Notes: generated from the sequence alone by a model not told the origin. DNA of 51,983 nucleotides from Paenibacillus sp. VTT E-133291 (GCF_002264395.1 NZ_NFVA01000050.1:1-51983); one strand, 5' to 3'. Shown: positions 27,764 to 36,334, counted from the stretch's first letter. Translations and numbers: made by a program.

Positions 27764-28342
27764 GTGGAGCCCTCCTACACCATTGTAAAAGGCGCTCTCC
27801 CGGTACTTGTGTCAGCTCCGCATGCCATTAACCACTATAGAGAAAATGCTGTAAAACCTGCGGATATGTATACAGGTTCACTTGCTCTGCTATTACAAAA
27901 GCTCACAGGTTGTCATTGTATCTATTCCAATAGCTTCTCCAAAGAAGATCCCAATTACATCCTTGGCGGAGAATATAAAGCTGCACTTGGAACAATTGTC
28001 AAAGAACATCAAATTAAATTCGTTATAGACCTGCATGGGGCTTCTAAAGATAGAGAATTCGATATGGATTTAGGCACATTACACGGAACATCCATACAAG
28101 CAAATAATATAAATGAGGTTGTACGTATTTTTTTCAATAATGGTATTACCAATGTTCATCAAAACCATACATTTTCTGCATCTCATCCCGGAACGATCAC
28201 TTCATATTCAGCCAAAGAATTGTTAGTTCAAAGTGTTCAAATTGAAATTAATCGAAATTATCGTAACCCGAAATCCTTTGATTTATTCCAAAAAACCATT
28301 CATTCCCTCGAACAAATTATCAATCAATTGGGAGGCGCCTAA
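27764..28342 (+). CDS. N-formylglutamate amidohydrolase-like protein
   Basis: 192 residues from GTG 27764. Motifs of the amidohydrolase/carboxypeptidase-like fold: VSAPHA with His20, VIDLHGAS (87-94) with a probable metal His, and QIEINRNYR (159-167). These correspond to the metal and substrate residues of HutG-type enzymes, although the protein is shorter than those. It would hydrolyse an N-acyl or gamma-glutamyl amide. The reading frame looks coding for another 19-24 codons upstream but has no ATG, GTG or TTG there, so the true start is uncertain. It is first in a gene string with a barrel-domain membrane protein and a FolC-like ligase; the joint pathway is unknown. Confidence 0.75.
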   Translation: MEPSYTIVKGALPVLVSAPHAINHYRENAVKPADMYTGSLALLLQKLTGCHCIYSNSFSKEDPNYILGGEYKAALGTIVKEHQIKFVIDLHGASKDREFDMDLGTLHGTSIQANNINEVVRIFFNNGITNVHQNHTFSASHPGTITSYSAKELLVQSVQIEINRNYRNPKSFDLFQKTIHSLEQIINQLGGA

Positions 28343-28343
28343 C

Positions 28344-29456
28344 ATAAACATCGAGCAGACCTTCACCATATTAGACAAACAAAGCTATACTGCCAGAGAT
28401 GAAATTACGATGAATCCCGATGAGCTGGTTGATTTAGGCTTAGTTCACCATATTTTTGTCGAGCTTACAGCAGAGAATGGCACTCAGGTTAGCTGTTTAC
28501 TTTTATCAAAAGGTGATATCCCAAGAGGGAGTATACAATTATCTAAAAGAGCAAAGGACAAGCTAGGAGACTGCCCCTTAACAGGATTAACCATCACTAA
28601 ACCGGAGTACAACACAATCCTTCGGGGAATTCCTAAAGTGAACGAGATTGCCAAACCTTATGTCAAAGCATGTCCAACACTCGTCCGTAAATATTCGAAT
28701 CATGTCGAGCTGATTAATCCTAAGAATGGCTTTCGCATAAACATCACTCTAAAAGAGGATCACACAGCCAAGCCGAATACGCTGTATTTCAACAGGTACA
28801 TCATGTTGTTGCTTGAGACTCAGGCCACTGAGGATGATCAACTAATCATTACCCGTGCAAGAACAAGTCCTCAATCCAAGCCAGGCATACATAAACTTAT
28901 ACATCTGGGAATCAAACGGCCCTTAACCGCATTAGGAAATCTTTTTATTGGCAAAAGAGAGCTTACGCTAAGAGTAGGACATCCCTACCCTTTTGATGAG
29001 CACCAAAACTTATGCCGAATTCACCCCAATGTTAGAAAACTGCTGGGCATGGAAGAGACCGATAAAATCGTCATTTCCTACAACCATAAAGAAATCGCCG
29101 TCCCCATCTTAGACATAGATACGGAGCATATTGCCCAGCTAATCAAGCTAAATGAGGAGAATGAGCAGCTTAAATTTATCGACAGCCACTTATTTATCGG
29201 AATCACTGCTTTGTCACGAAATGAATTAGAAATCCCCAACATCGGCACATCGGTTACTGTAAAAAGAAGCATGAACTCTCTATTTTTAAAACACTTAAAT
29301 AAGCTGGTCTTGCCCGTAATCGCTTTATTGTTTACAGTAGTGCAGCTGTATAAAGATTTGAACTGGAGCATCGCTCTGACTGTTGGTATTTCCGTTGTAC
29401 TACTTCCGATCATCATCTATACAACACTATCCGAAGAACGAGCAAAAATTAACTAA
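28344..29456 (+). CDS. Membrane-anchored protein with repeated barrel-like modules; apparent ATA start
   Basis: 370 residues if translation begins at ATA 28344, placed eight bases after GGGAGG and two bases after the preceding stop. The nearest canonical in-frame starts are GTG 28233 and TTG 28242, inside the upstream gene, and ATG 28410, which would cut the first module. Three similar segments (about 20-80, 105-165, 210-300) contain MNPDELVDLGL..., LYFNRYIMLLL... and HPNVRKLLGMEETDKIVISY patterns like AbrB/CDC48-N double-psi barrels. The C-terminus (about 318-362) is a two-helix membrane hairpin. I do not recognise a named family. It could present substrate or act as a scaffold for the neighbouring ligase. 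Confidence 0.7.
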   Translation: MNIEQTFTILDKQSYTARDEITMNPDELVDLGLVHHIFVELTAENGTQVSCLLLSKGDIPRGSIQLSKRAKDKLGDCPLTGLTITKPEYNTILRGIPKVNEIAKPYVKACPTLVRKYSNHVELINPKNGFRINITLKEDHTAKPNTLYFNRYIMLLLETQATEDDQLIITRARTSPQSKPGIHKLIHLGIKRPLTALGNLFIGKRELTLRVGHPYPFDEHQNLCRIHPNVRKLLGMEETDKIVISYNHKEIAVPILDIDTEHIAQLIKLNEENEQLKFIDSHLFIGITALSRNELEIPNIGTSVTVKRSMNSLFLKHLNKLVLPVIALLFTVVQLYKDLNWSIALTVGISVVLLPIIIYTTLSEERAKIN

Positions 29457-29470
29457 ATGGAGCGATGATC

Positions 29471-30820
29471 GTGAAATTCACTTCACAATCCCAGGTAGAA
29501 GATATGATCTACAGCTCTTATCTGAGAGCCATTAACAACATCACAGAATCTTTGGATGAACAAGTTAGACGACCGGAATTCACCAGAGCATTGCTGGATC
29601 TAGTCGGAAATCCGGATCGAGATCAACAATACATACTAGTCACAGGCAGTAAAGGTAAGGGCTCCACCTCTAGATTTATCTCCTCTTTGTTAAGTCACTT
29701 AGGATATAAAGTGGGCTTATTCACCTCACCCCATCTGGTTGATTTCAACGAAAGAATACGGATTGACGGGAAGGCCATATCCACGGACGATTTTGTACGA
29801 TTAGGAAATATAGTTGGCGAGGAATTCCAAAGGATTGAAGATCAGCTTGCCACAGATGAGTATCAAGGTCCTATTGGTGTAGGTCTAGCGATTGCGGCGT
29901 TGTACTTCAAGGAGAATCTTACTGACTTCAATGTGATTGAATGCGGAAGAGGTGGAAGATTTGATGACACCAATGTTCTGAAGAATGACTGGGCTGTCAT
30001 CACTCCGATTATGGAAGAGCATGTAGCTAATTTGGGACCTGACCTAAACAGTATTACGCTTCATAAGCTGGGCATCGTCAAAAATAAAGCAACAAACGTA
30101 TATATCAGCAAACAGAAACCGAGCGTACTCGCGACTATAAAGGAGAACCTTAGCGCCCATTCTGCACAGTATTATGAGGAGCAATTTGGGACTGATTCTA
30201 TTGCGATTGGACCGGTTGGAACTACTTTTGATATTCGGACAAATCAAGCGATTTATCCATCCTTAACGATTCCGTTATTAGGGCAGTTTCAAGCACTCAA
30301 TGCAGCCACTGCAGTCGCACTATGTGAGGATATTACAGGAGGTTCCCTCAATAGGGAACTCGTTGGCAATTGTTTTGCAAAACTGCAGTGGCCGGGGCGA
30401 TGTGAAGTGATCTCTCATGATCCATTAACGATTATTGATGGGGCGATTCATAAAGAATCTGCAAGCTATTTGGCTGAACTTATTCAACTCGTTAATCCTG
30501 ACCGCAACCGCTCTGTAACTTCAATCATCGGTGTCCCTAAAGATAAGGATTATACAGGAGTTATTGAAATGATGAGTACGGTCTCGGAGCAAATCATCGT
30601 CACAAAGCCTGATATAAGTCATCTTTCTTTTCCTACAGATGCACTTCATATCGCCAAACATTTTATCGAAAAAAGCTACGAGTTCCCTTATTTGGAGGAT
30701 GCTCTCTCACACCTAAAGGCAAGCTCTTCCTCCGAAATTATTGTTATTGTCGGCACGCAAACCTTTATCGGAAACGCCAAACGATTATTCGGGCAATCGC
30801 TGCTCGATATCGGATTATAA
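29471..30820 (+). CDS. FolC-like Mur ligase (ATP-dependent amide ligase)
   Basis: 449 residues from GTG 29471, with GGAG eight bases upstream; ATG 29465 is only two bases from that site. It has the Mur-ligase P-loop TGSKGKGST (58-66), the folylpolyglutamate-synthase hallmark FTSPHLVDFNERIRIDG (84-100) and ECGRGGRFDDTN, a variant of the FolC motif. FolC enzymes activate a carboxylate with ATP and join it to glutamate. The company of an amidohydrolase-like, a barrel-module and an ATP-grasp protein argues that this is not the housekeeping FolC. Its stop overlaps the convergent ATP-grasp gene by six bases. Substrates are unknown. Confidence 0.82.
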   Translation: MKFTSQSQVEDMIYSSYLRAINNITESLDEQVRRPEFTRALLDLVGNPDRDQQYILVTGSKGKGSTSRFISSLLSHLGYKVGLFTSPHLVDFNERIRIDGKAISTDDFVRLGNIVGEEFQRIEDQLATDEYQGPIGVGLAIAALYFKENLTDFNVIECGRGGRFDDTNVLKNDWAVITPIMEEHVANLGPDLNSITLHKLGIVKNKATNVYISKQKPSVLATIKENLSAHSAQYYEEQFGTDSIAIGPVGTTFDIRTNQAIYPSLTIPLLGQFQALNAATAVALCEDITGGSLNRELVGNCFAKLQWPGRCEVISHDPLTIIDGAIHKESASYLAELIQLVNPDRNRSVTSIIGVPKDKDYTGVIEMMSTVSEQIIVTKPDISHLSFPTDALHIAKHFIEKSYEFPYLEDALSHLKASSSSEIIVIVGTQTFIGNAKRLFGQSLLDIGL

Positions 30821-31612
30821 CTGATCCAAGCGCTGGAGAATTACTTCCCTATAAAGATCAGATAGAGCTGGCACCTTACTTGGATTCTGCTTACAATACT
30901 CATCTAACATCACCTTATGATTGACTTCAATAACCATGAGGCCTTGATTTGTCTCTAAAATATCTACGGAGCAGAAATCAAGGCCTAGTGCTTTAGAAGC
31001 CCGGGAAGCAAGCTCCGCTAGCGCCACTCGTTTGGCATGATCGTTAACTTCAATCGCAAGAGCCCCATTAATCAAATTATGCTTCCAGGAATGCACTCTT
31101 TTTTTGCCAAGGAATACACGCGCTTGATGATTAAAAGTTACGATTCTATACTCAATCTCCGCTTCATAATAAGGACCTATCGCCCCATTAAGCTGCAAAG
31201 AAAATAATAAATCCAGCTTTTCGTGCAGATCGGCTATCTCATTAATTTTATAAACATGATTTCCCTGCGCCCCGTTATCCTGCTTCACAACTACCTGCTT
31301 ATTGAACTTATAAAAAGAACGCTCGGCTAATTCATAAGGATCTGAATGATTAAATTTTTCGTCGGGATGTGCTAAATAGGTATGTTCTACAGCCGCAACA
31401 TCCTCTTTGTGAAGAACGTCATAAGTTAGAGATTTACTCATAGCAATAATTGTAGAGGCACTGCTATTCAGACCTATTTCAGCGTCTACCATCACAAAGG
31501 ATTTCAATCCATCCGACGCTCTATATACGAAATTCGGTGTAACTTCCTCAAAGGTAATCCCTGAGGTTGTAACAGAATGCTGGATCATTTTTAAGTAAGG
31601 CCTAGTCGTCAT
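30815..31612 (-). CDS. ATP-grasp domain protein
   Basis: 265 residues, with GAGGAAAC before the ATG. ATP-grasp signatures: VVVKQDNGAQGNHVYKI (107-123; Lys110 and the glycine loop), the EIEYRIVTF strand, and at the C-terminus SVDILE and MVIEVNHKVM with metal ligands Asp217, Glu229 and Asn231. Such proteins join a carboxylate to an amine, thiol or imino acid through an acyl phosphate. The gene is convergent with and touches the FolC-like gene. A 17-base palindrome at 31690-31706 lies about 80 bases upstream and may be its operator. The substrate is unknown. Confidence 0.8.
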   Translation of the reverse strand: MTTRPYLKMIQHSVTTSGITFEEVTPNFVYRASDGLKSFVMVDAEIGLNSSASTIIAMSKSLTYDVLHKEDVAAVEHTYLAHPDEKFNHSDPYELAERSFYKFNKQVVVKQDNGAQGNHVYKINEIADLHEKLDLLFSLQLNGAIGPYYEAEIEYRIVTFNHQARVFLGKKRVHSWKHNLINGALAIEVNDHAKRVALAELASRASKALGLDFCSVDILETNQGLMVIEVNHKVMLDEYCKQNPSKVPALSDLYREVILQRLDQL

Positions 31613-31689
31613 TCAGTTTCCTCATTTCCAACAAAATAATACCAAACCTAATCATAGCATGAGAAATATCAATCGAAAACATATTTATA

Positions 31690-31706
31690 TGTTAGTTAAG
31701 CTAACA
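31690..31706. promoter_or_regulatory. Palindrome upstream of the ATP-grasp gene
   Basis: TGTTAGTTAAGCTAACA has 6-bp inverted arms (TGTTAG / CTAACA) around five bases. The pattern is MarR-like. It lies about 80 bases before the ATP-grasp start. Confidence 0.4.
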
Positions 31707-31809
31707 AACACACACTCAAAATCTTGATAAATAGGCTCTTTCTCAGAAAATATATAGAGTTTATGTTATGTTTTATGACTGATAACGCTTTTACAGAAAA
31801 AATAAGTGT

Positions 31810-31847
31810 TGATTATTTATTAATCATCCTCTATGATAAGCTTATCA
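31810..31847. promoter_or_regulatory. Two adjacent inverted repeats
   Basis: TGATTA / TAATCA (31810-31826, five-base spacer) and the perfect 14-bp palindrome TGATAAGCTTATCA (31834-31847). Both lie upstream of the first LacI-type site. Confidence 0.35.
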
Positions 31848-31856
31848 AGCGAACCA

Positions 31857-31880
31857 AAAAGTTAAAGCGGTTAAACTTTT
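31857..31880. promoter_or_regulatory. LacI-type operator 1 of sugar operon 2
   Basis: A 24-base imperfect palindrome (20 of 24 symmetric) with core GTTAAAGCGGTTAAAC between AAAA and TTTT. It shares AAAAGTTAAAGCG with operator 2. Confidence 0.6.
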
Positions 31881-31928
31881 GATTTTGAGTTTCTAGTATT
31901 ATTGCTATTAAATAGTGTTGTCATGATC

Positions 31929-31952
31929 AAAAGTTAAAGCGCTTATACTTTA
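31929..31952. promoter_or_regulatory. LacI-type operator 2 of sugar operon 2
   Basis: AAAAGTTAAAGCGCTTATAC followed by TTTA; centred 72 bases after operator 1 and about 22 bases upstream of the first start codon. The spacing of about seven helical turns would allow looping by the LacI-type protein encoded at 35315. Confidence 0.6.
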
Positions 31953-31973
31953 AAACTGAAAGGTTGATGTGTC

Positions 31974-32867
31974 ATGATCAATCGCGAGAACAGGCGGCAG
32001 ACGTTTTATATGTATCTGTTCATTTCTCCTTGGATTATCGGCTTCCTTGTATTCGCCCTTTATCCTATTTTGTCATCGCTTTACTTCAGCTTCACTGATT
32101 ATGACATCATTCACCCACCTAAGTTCATCGGGCTCGCTAACTACACAGAGATGTTTCACAATGACCTGTTCTGGAAATCGGTAGTTGTCACGCTGAGATA
32201 TACCTTCATCGGTGTTCCCATCCAGCTTGCACTTGGTCTTGGTTTTGCGCTATTGCTCCACCAGACCATTCCTCTCCGCGGCTTTTTCCGAACAGCAATG
32301 TATTTTCCAAGTATGGTATCCGGCGTGGCTATGTCCCTGCTATGGTACTGGATCTTCAACCCGCAAATCGGGCTCTTCAATTACATTCTTTCCTGGTTCG
32401 GCATTCATGGACCGGCTTGGCTGATGAACCCCGACACTGCGCTATACGCCTTAATCATCATGACTTTCTGGACAGCAGGCTCAGGAATGATTTTATTCCT
32501 CGCAGGACTGCAAGGCGTACCGGCCAGTTTGATCGAAGCAGCCAATCTTGACGGTGCTGGACGCTTCAGAATTTTCTTGAACATTACCTTACCAATGATC
32601 TCTCCTGTCCTGCTCTTTCAACTAATTATGGGGCTGATCGATTCTTTCCAAGTCTTTACCCAAGCTTTTGTCATGACTCAAGGAGGTCCAAATTACTCAA
32701 CCTGGTTCTATGTGTATAATCTCTACACCAGTGCTTTCAAAGAATATCGTGCCGGTTATTCCTCAGCCTTGGCCTGGGTGCTCCTCATCGTAGTTATGCT
32801 GTGCACCGCACTAATTATGAAATTATCTAACCGTTATGTTCACTACGAAGGAGGCGGACGCAAATGA
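31974..32867 (+). CDS. Sugar ABC transporter permease (MalF/UgpA-like), operon 2
   Basis: 297 residues, six membrane helices, and the EAA loop SLIEAANLDGAGRFRIFLNI near residue 185. It is the first gene of the catabolic operon, 22 bases past the second operator. Its stop overlaps the next start (ATGA). Unlike module 1, the permeases precede the binding-protein gene. No ATPase is encoded; a shared one is expected. The likely substrate is a beta-linked disaccharide, perhaps chitobiose, judged from the enzymes downstream. Confidence 0.92.
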   Translation: MINRENRRQTFYMYLFISPWIIGFLVFALYPILSSLYFSFTDYDIIHPPKFIGLANYTEMFHNDLFWKSVVVTLRYTFIGVPIQLALGLGFALLLHQTIPLRGFFRTAMYFPSMVSGVAMSLLWYWIFNPQIGLFNYILSWFGIHGPAWLMNPDTALYALIIMTFWTAGSGMILFLAGLQGVPASLIEAANLDGAGRFRIFLNITLPMISPVLLFQLIMGLIDSFQVFTQAFVMTQGGPNYSTWFYVYNLYTSAFKEYRAGYSSALAWVLLIVVMLCTALIMKLSNRYVHYEGGGRK

Positions 32868-33742
32868 GTACAGTAAGAGCGCTAAGCCCCCAGACTAAAG
32901 GAACAAGACGCCGCCGGAAAGTGGAACCTGTTAAGATTTTCAGCTTTATCACTTTAGTAGTAACAACCTTTCTGATGCTGCTTCCTTTGTTCTTCATGGT
33001 CTCCACTTCACTTAAGTCCAAACGCGAGATGCTGAAGTTCCCGCCCACCTTTCTACCGGAGAGCTGGCAGTGGAGCAATTACACAGAAATTTTTGATACC
33101 CTGCAGTTCGGTACGCTTTACAAAAACAGTTTAATTATCGCCGGTCTCAGCGTTGTAGGTACATTAATTTCTTCGGCGCTGGTCGCCTATGGATTCGCCA
33201 GATTTAGAGGTAAAGGGAATCAGATATGGTTCATTCTATTATTGAGCACAATGATGTTGCCTTATCCAGCCATTATGATTCCGCAATTCGTACTCTTTTC
33301 ACAAATGAACTGGATCGACACCTTTCTACCCTTGATTGTGCCTGCTTTCTTCGGCTCAGCTTATAACATTTTCCTGCTGCGCCAATTCTTCTCCACGTTG
33401 CCTGAAGAGCTGTTTGATGCCGGACGCATTGATGGCTGCGGCGAAATACGGATGTGGGCTACTATAGCACTCCCACTCTCCAAGCCTGCCCTAGCCACTG
33501 TAGCTATCTTTGCTTTTATCTACAACTGGAACGATCTGCTTACACCGGTGCTATACCTAAGCTCTTCAGAGAAGTTCACGCTACCCGTCGGGATGGCTTC
33601 TCTCACCTCATCGAGATTCCGCATTCCACCATGGCATCTGCTGATGGTCGCTTCAGTTCTGGCTATGGTTCCAATCGTTACGCTGTTCGCTGTAGCACAG
33701 AAACAGTTCGTCGAAGGGATTGTACTTACAGGGATTAAGTAA
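32864..33742 (+). CDS. Sugar ABC transporter permease (MalG-like), operon 2
   Basis: 292 residues with a basic N-terminus, six membrane helices, and the EAA-type loop ELFDAGRIDGCGEIRMWATI near residue 190. GAAGGAGG precedes the ATG, which overlaps the previous stop by four bases. It partners the upstream permease. The binding-protein gene follows after 53 bases. Confidence 0.92.
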   Translation: MSTVRALSPQTKGTRRRRKVEPVKIFSFITLVVTTFLMLLPLFFMVSTSLKSKREMLKFPPTFLPESWQWSNYTEIFDTLQFGTLYKNSLIIAGLSVVGTLISSALVAYGFARFRGKGNQIWFILLLSTMMLPYPAIMIPQFVLFSQMNWIDTFLPLIVPAFFGSAYNIFLLRQFFSTLPEELFDAGRIDGCGEIRMWATIALPLSKPALATVAIFAFIYNWNDLLTPVLYLSSSEKFTLPVGMASLTSSRFRIPPWHLLMVASVLAMVPIVTLFAVAQKQFVEGIVLTGIK

Positions 33743-33795
33743 TAATCCGCCAACAGGGCGGCCAAATATACTTGAAATCATGGAGGGTTTAGCTA

Positions 33796-35181
33796 ATGAA
33801 CAAGAACAGGAAAAGTAGTGCGCTTTTACTTGCAACAACCATGCTAGTTGTTCTGGCATTGTCAGGCTGTAGCGGAGGTAAATCGGCTGGTAACACTCTA
33901 TCCGAAGGAAATGGCGGCTCGACCAATTCAGGAGGCAAGGCAGAAACGGTAACCATCACCCATTACACAATAGATTCAGAGGACCGGACATTTGTTGAGA
34001 AATTAATTCCTGATTTCGAAAAGCAGCACCCTAACATTAAAGTGAAAGTGGAAAAAGCACCTTATGAGCAGTTCGACAGCAAGCTGCAAACGCTAATTGC
34101 CGGTGGCAAATCACCAGATGTGACAAGTCACTGGGGTTATGGAGGTTTCGCAGAATACTACAACAAGGATATGCTGCTCGATTTGACCGACCTAATTAAA
34201 GAGGATGGTTTCAAGCCAGCGGATTACAACATCCCAGAGAACCTCATGAATATCTATAAGGTTAAAGATCACACATATGGTATCCCAGTTAATATGTATG
34301 TCACCTTAATGCTCTATAACAAAGACATGTTTGATGCTGCCAAGCTGACTTACCCAACAAGCGATTATGAAGATAAGAGCTGGACGTTTGAAAAGATGGT
34401 CGACCAAGCTAAACAAATGACTCTCGTCTCCGATGATATTGCCAAAACACAATATGGCGTAGACTTTACCTGGTCTGAACGCGATATGCGGCCATTATAT
34501 TTTGGAGCGCAGCCTTATTCAGAGGATACATGGACTAATGGCGGTGTGCCTTCTGAGACTTATTTTGATTCCCCTGAAGTGATTGCCGCCTATAACAAGC
34601 TCTTTGATCTCGTCTTCAAGGATAAGGTCTCCCCTTCCTCTGAGTGGAGCAAAAGCGTAGCCGGACAGAACGGCGATCCCTTCGTTGCAGGTAAAATCGG
34701 GATGTCTATCGGTGGCTCATGGAACCTTGCAGGTGCGAATGACTTTCCCTTCAAAATCGGCGTAGCCGCCGTACCATGGGGAGGAAACGATAAGGTGCGC
34801 AGCACACTTTACGTCGATCCGCTGCTGATCTTGAAGGACTCCAAACATCCGAAGGAAGCTTTGGAATGGATCAAATATTTGATCACTACCGAAGTGCAGG
34901 AGAAATCCATTGAGCTTAGTGGCGGTAACCCACCCGTCAACACCGAAGCTGCTGAAGCTTACTATAAACATTTTGACGGCATCGATCCACAAGATATCAA
35001 AAATGTCTACGAGGGTGCTGTGAACTATGGCTTCGAATCCTATAACCATTTGATCACCAACTACTCGCAAATTAATGACATGTTCATTAATGAATTGCAG
35101 CCAGTAGAAACTGGACATAAGACGGTGGAAGAGGTGATGACGACGATTCAGAAAAAAGTTACGGAGATCATTCATCGTTAA
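33796..35181 (+). CDS. Sugar ABC transporter substrate-binding lipoprotein, operon 2
   Basis: 461 residues with lipobox LSGC (Cys25), then a Gly/Ser/Asn linker and a family 1 solute-binding fold. GGAGG precedes the ATG. The GxxNPPVNTEA segment near the C-terminus is typical of CUT1 binding proteins. It delivers the sugar to the two permeases encoded just upstream. A hairpin at 35193-35218 follows and may set the level of the downstream genes. Confidence 0.92.
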   Translation: MNKNRKSSALLLATTMLVVLALSGCSGGKSAGNTLSEGNGGSTNSGGKAETVTITHYTIDSEDRTFVEKLIPDFEKQHPNIKVKVEKAPYEQFDSKLQTLIAGGKSPDVTSHWGYGGFAEYYNKDMLLDLTDLIKEDGFKPADYNIPENLMNIYKVKDHTYGIPVNMYVTLMLYNKDMFDAAKLTYPTSDYEDKSWTFEKMVDQAKQMTLVSDDIAKTQYGVDFTWSERDMRPLYFGAQPYSEDTWTNGGVPSETYFDSPEVIAAYNKLFDLVFKDKVSPSSEWSKSVAGQNGDPFVAGKIGMSIGGSWNLAGANDFPFKIGVAAVPWGGNDKVRSTLYVDPLLILKDSKHPKEALEWIKYLITTEVQEKSIELSGGNPPVNTEAAEAYYKHFDGIDPQDIKNVYEGAVNYGFESYNHLITNYSQINDMFINELQPVETGHKTVEEVMTTIQKKVTEIIHR

Positions 35182-35192
35182 TATTTGGCAAG

Positions 35193-35218
35193 TATGCCGT
35201 CCCTTTAGGGACGGTATG
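35193..35218 (+). terminator. Hairpin after the binding-protein gene (partial terminator or mRNA stabiliser)
   Basis: TATGCCGTCCC and GGGACGGTATG pair across a four-base TTTA loop (one G-T pair). The following bases (CCTGTTTG) are not a proper T run, so read-through into the LacI and kinase genes is likely. Confidence 0.5.
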
Positions 35219-35314
35219 CCTGTTTGAAATCATACGTTCAGCGGACAGTCTGCCAACCCTGTATACTGAAGGTAGAAAACAGGATCGGAAAATCTGCCGC
35301 GAGGAGAGCTTGAG

Positions 35315-36304
35315 ATGAAAGTGAGTATTTTTGATGTAGCCAAAAAGTCGGGATTATCCGTTGTAACCGTATCCCGGGTCTTAAACGGGGCCGAATCGGT
35401 ACGCGAGAATAATCGCCAGAAGGTGCTGGAGGCCATTAAAGAGCTGGATTATCGCCCTAATGCAGCGGCACGCAGTCTGGCAAGCGGTAAGACGGGAATT
35501 ATCGGTATTATTGTCACCACGCTGCAGGATTCCTTTTTTGACGCGGTGGTCAAAGAGCTGAATGAAGTATTAGCGATGCATGGTTATTTTTCAGCCATAT
35601 CCATCTCAACAGGCATCGAATCGGATGATAGCCATTATTTGATCCAAGAAGATCGTGTAGATGGTTTGATTCTGCTCTCTCCGATAGAAGAGGACAATTA
35701 TATTGTGGAAATGAAACGACGAGGCATCCCTTATGTACTAATCGATAACCAAAAGCCTGAGAATGACACCTACTCTATTACAATCGACAACTTCAAAGGC
35801 GGATATATGGCTACCCGTCATCTGTTAGCGCTCGGCCATACATCAATCGCTCATCTCTGTGGACAGGAAATGTTCCGTAGTACACGGGAGCGGCGTGCCG
35901 GATTCCTACAAGCGCTTGAGGAAAAAGATCTTACTCCATTTGAAATTGTACATGGCGAATTCGAAATTGAAATGGGATACGATACCTGTAAGCGTTGGCT
36001 GAACAAAGGACAGTTACCTACTGCAGTATTCGCTGGCGATGACAATATCGCCCTTGGCGTTATCAACGCGCTGATGGAAGCTGGCATTCGGGTACCCGAA
36101 CAGGTAGCTGTGATTGGCTATGATGATCATTATATCGCTTCACAGCTTCATCCATATTTAACAACGATCCGTCAGCCCTCGGACAAAATTGGATTAGCAG
36201 CTGCCGAAATGCTCTTAAAGCGTATCTCCGGAAAGATGAAGCGCGGAGCTGGTGTAAAGATTGACCCAGAGTTAATAGTACGGGAATCTACTACTTCCAA
36301 GTAA
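35315..36304 (+). CDS. LacI-family transcriptional regulator, operon 2
   Basis: 329 residues. The helix-turn-helix SIFDVAKKSGLSVVTVSRVLN is at residues 4-24, the hinge at RPNAAARSLASGKTG (about 48-62), and a type I periplasmic-binding-like effector domain follows. The ribosome site is GAGGAG. It lies inside the sugar operon, after the transporter and before the kinase, and most likely binds the two matching palindromes at 31857 and 31929. The inducer is probably the imported disaccharide or its phosphate. Confidence 0.92.
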   Translation: MKVSIFDVAKKSGLSVVTVSRVLNGAESVRENNRQKVLEAIKELDYRPNAAARSLASGKTGIIGIIVTTLQDSFFDAVVKELNEVLAMHGYFSAISISTGIESDDSHYLIQEDRVDGLILLSPIEEDNYIVEMKRRGIPYVLIDNQKPENDTYSITIDNFKGGYMATRHLLALGHTSIAHLCGQEMFRSTRERRAGFLQALEEKDLTPFEIVHGEFEIEMGYDTCKRWLNKGQLPTAVFAGDDNIALGVINALMEAGIRVPEQVAVIGYDDHYIASQLHPYLTTIRQPSDKIGLAAAEMLLKRISGKMKRGAGVKIDPELIVRESTTSK

Positions 36305-36334
36305 TTAAATAATATAAACAAGGAGTGACAACCA

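Larger units (their letters stand above)
31613..31973. other. Divergent regulatory region between ATP-grasp gene and sugar operon 2
   Basis: 361 bases without a gene. It contains five inverted repeats: 31690-31706, 31810-31826, 31834-31847, 31857-31880 and 31929-31952. A possible promoter for the sugar operon (TTGAGT about 31886, TTAAAT about 31909) lies between the last two. Confidence 0.55.

Noticed and set aside
34717..35175. 152-codon minus-strand frame
   Set aside because: It lies antisense within the sugar-binding lipoprotein gene and shows no family features.
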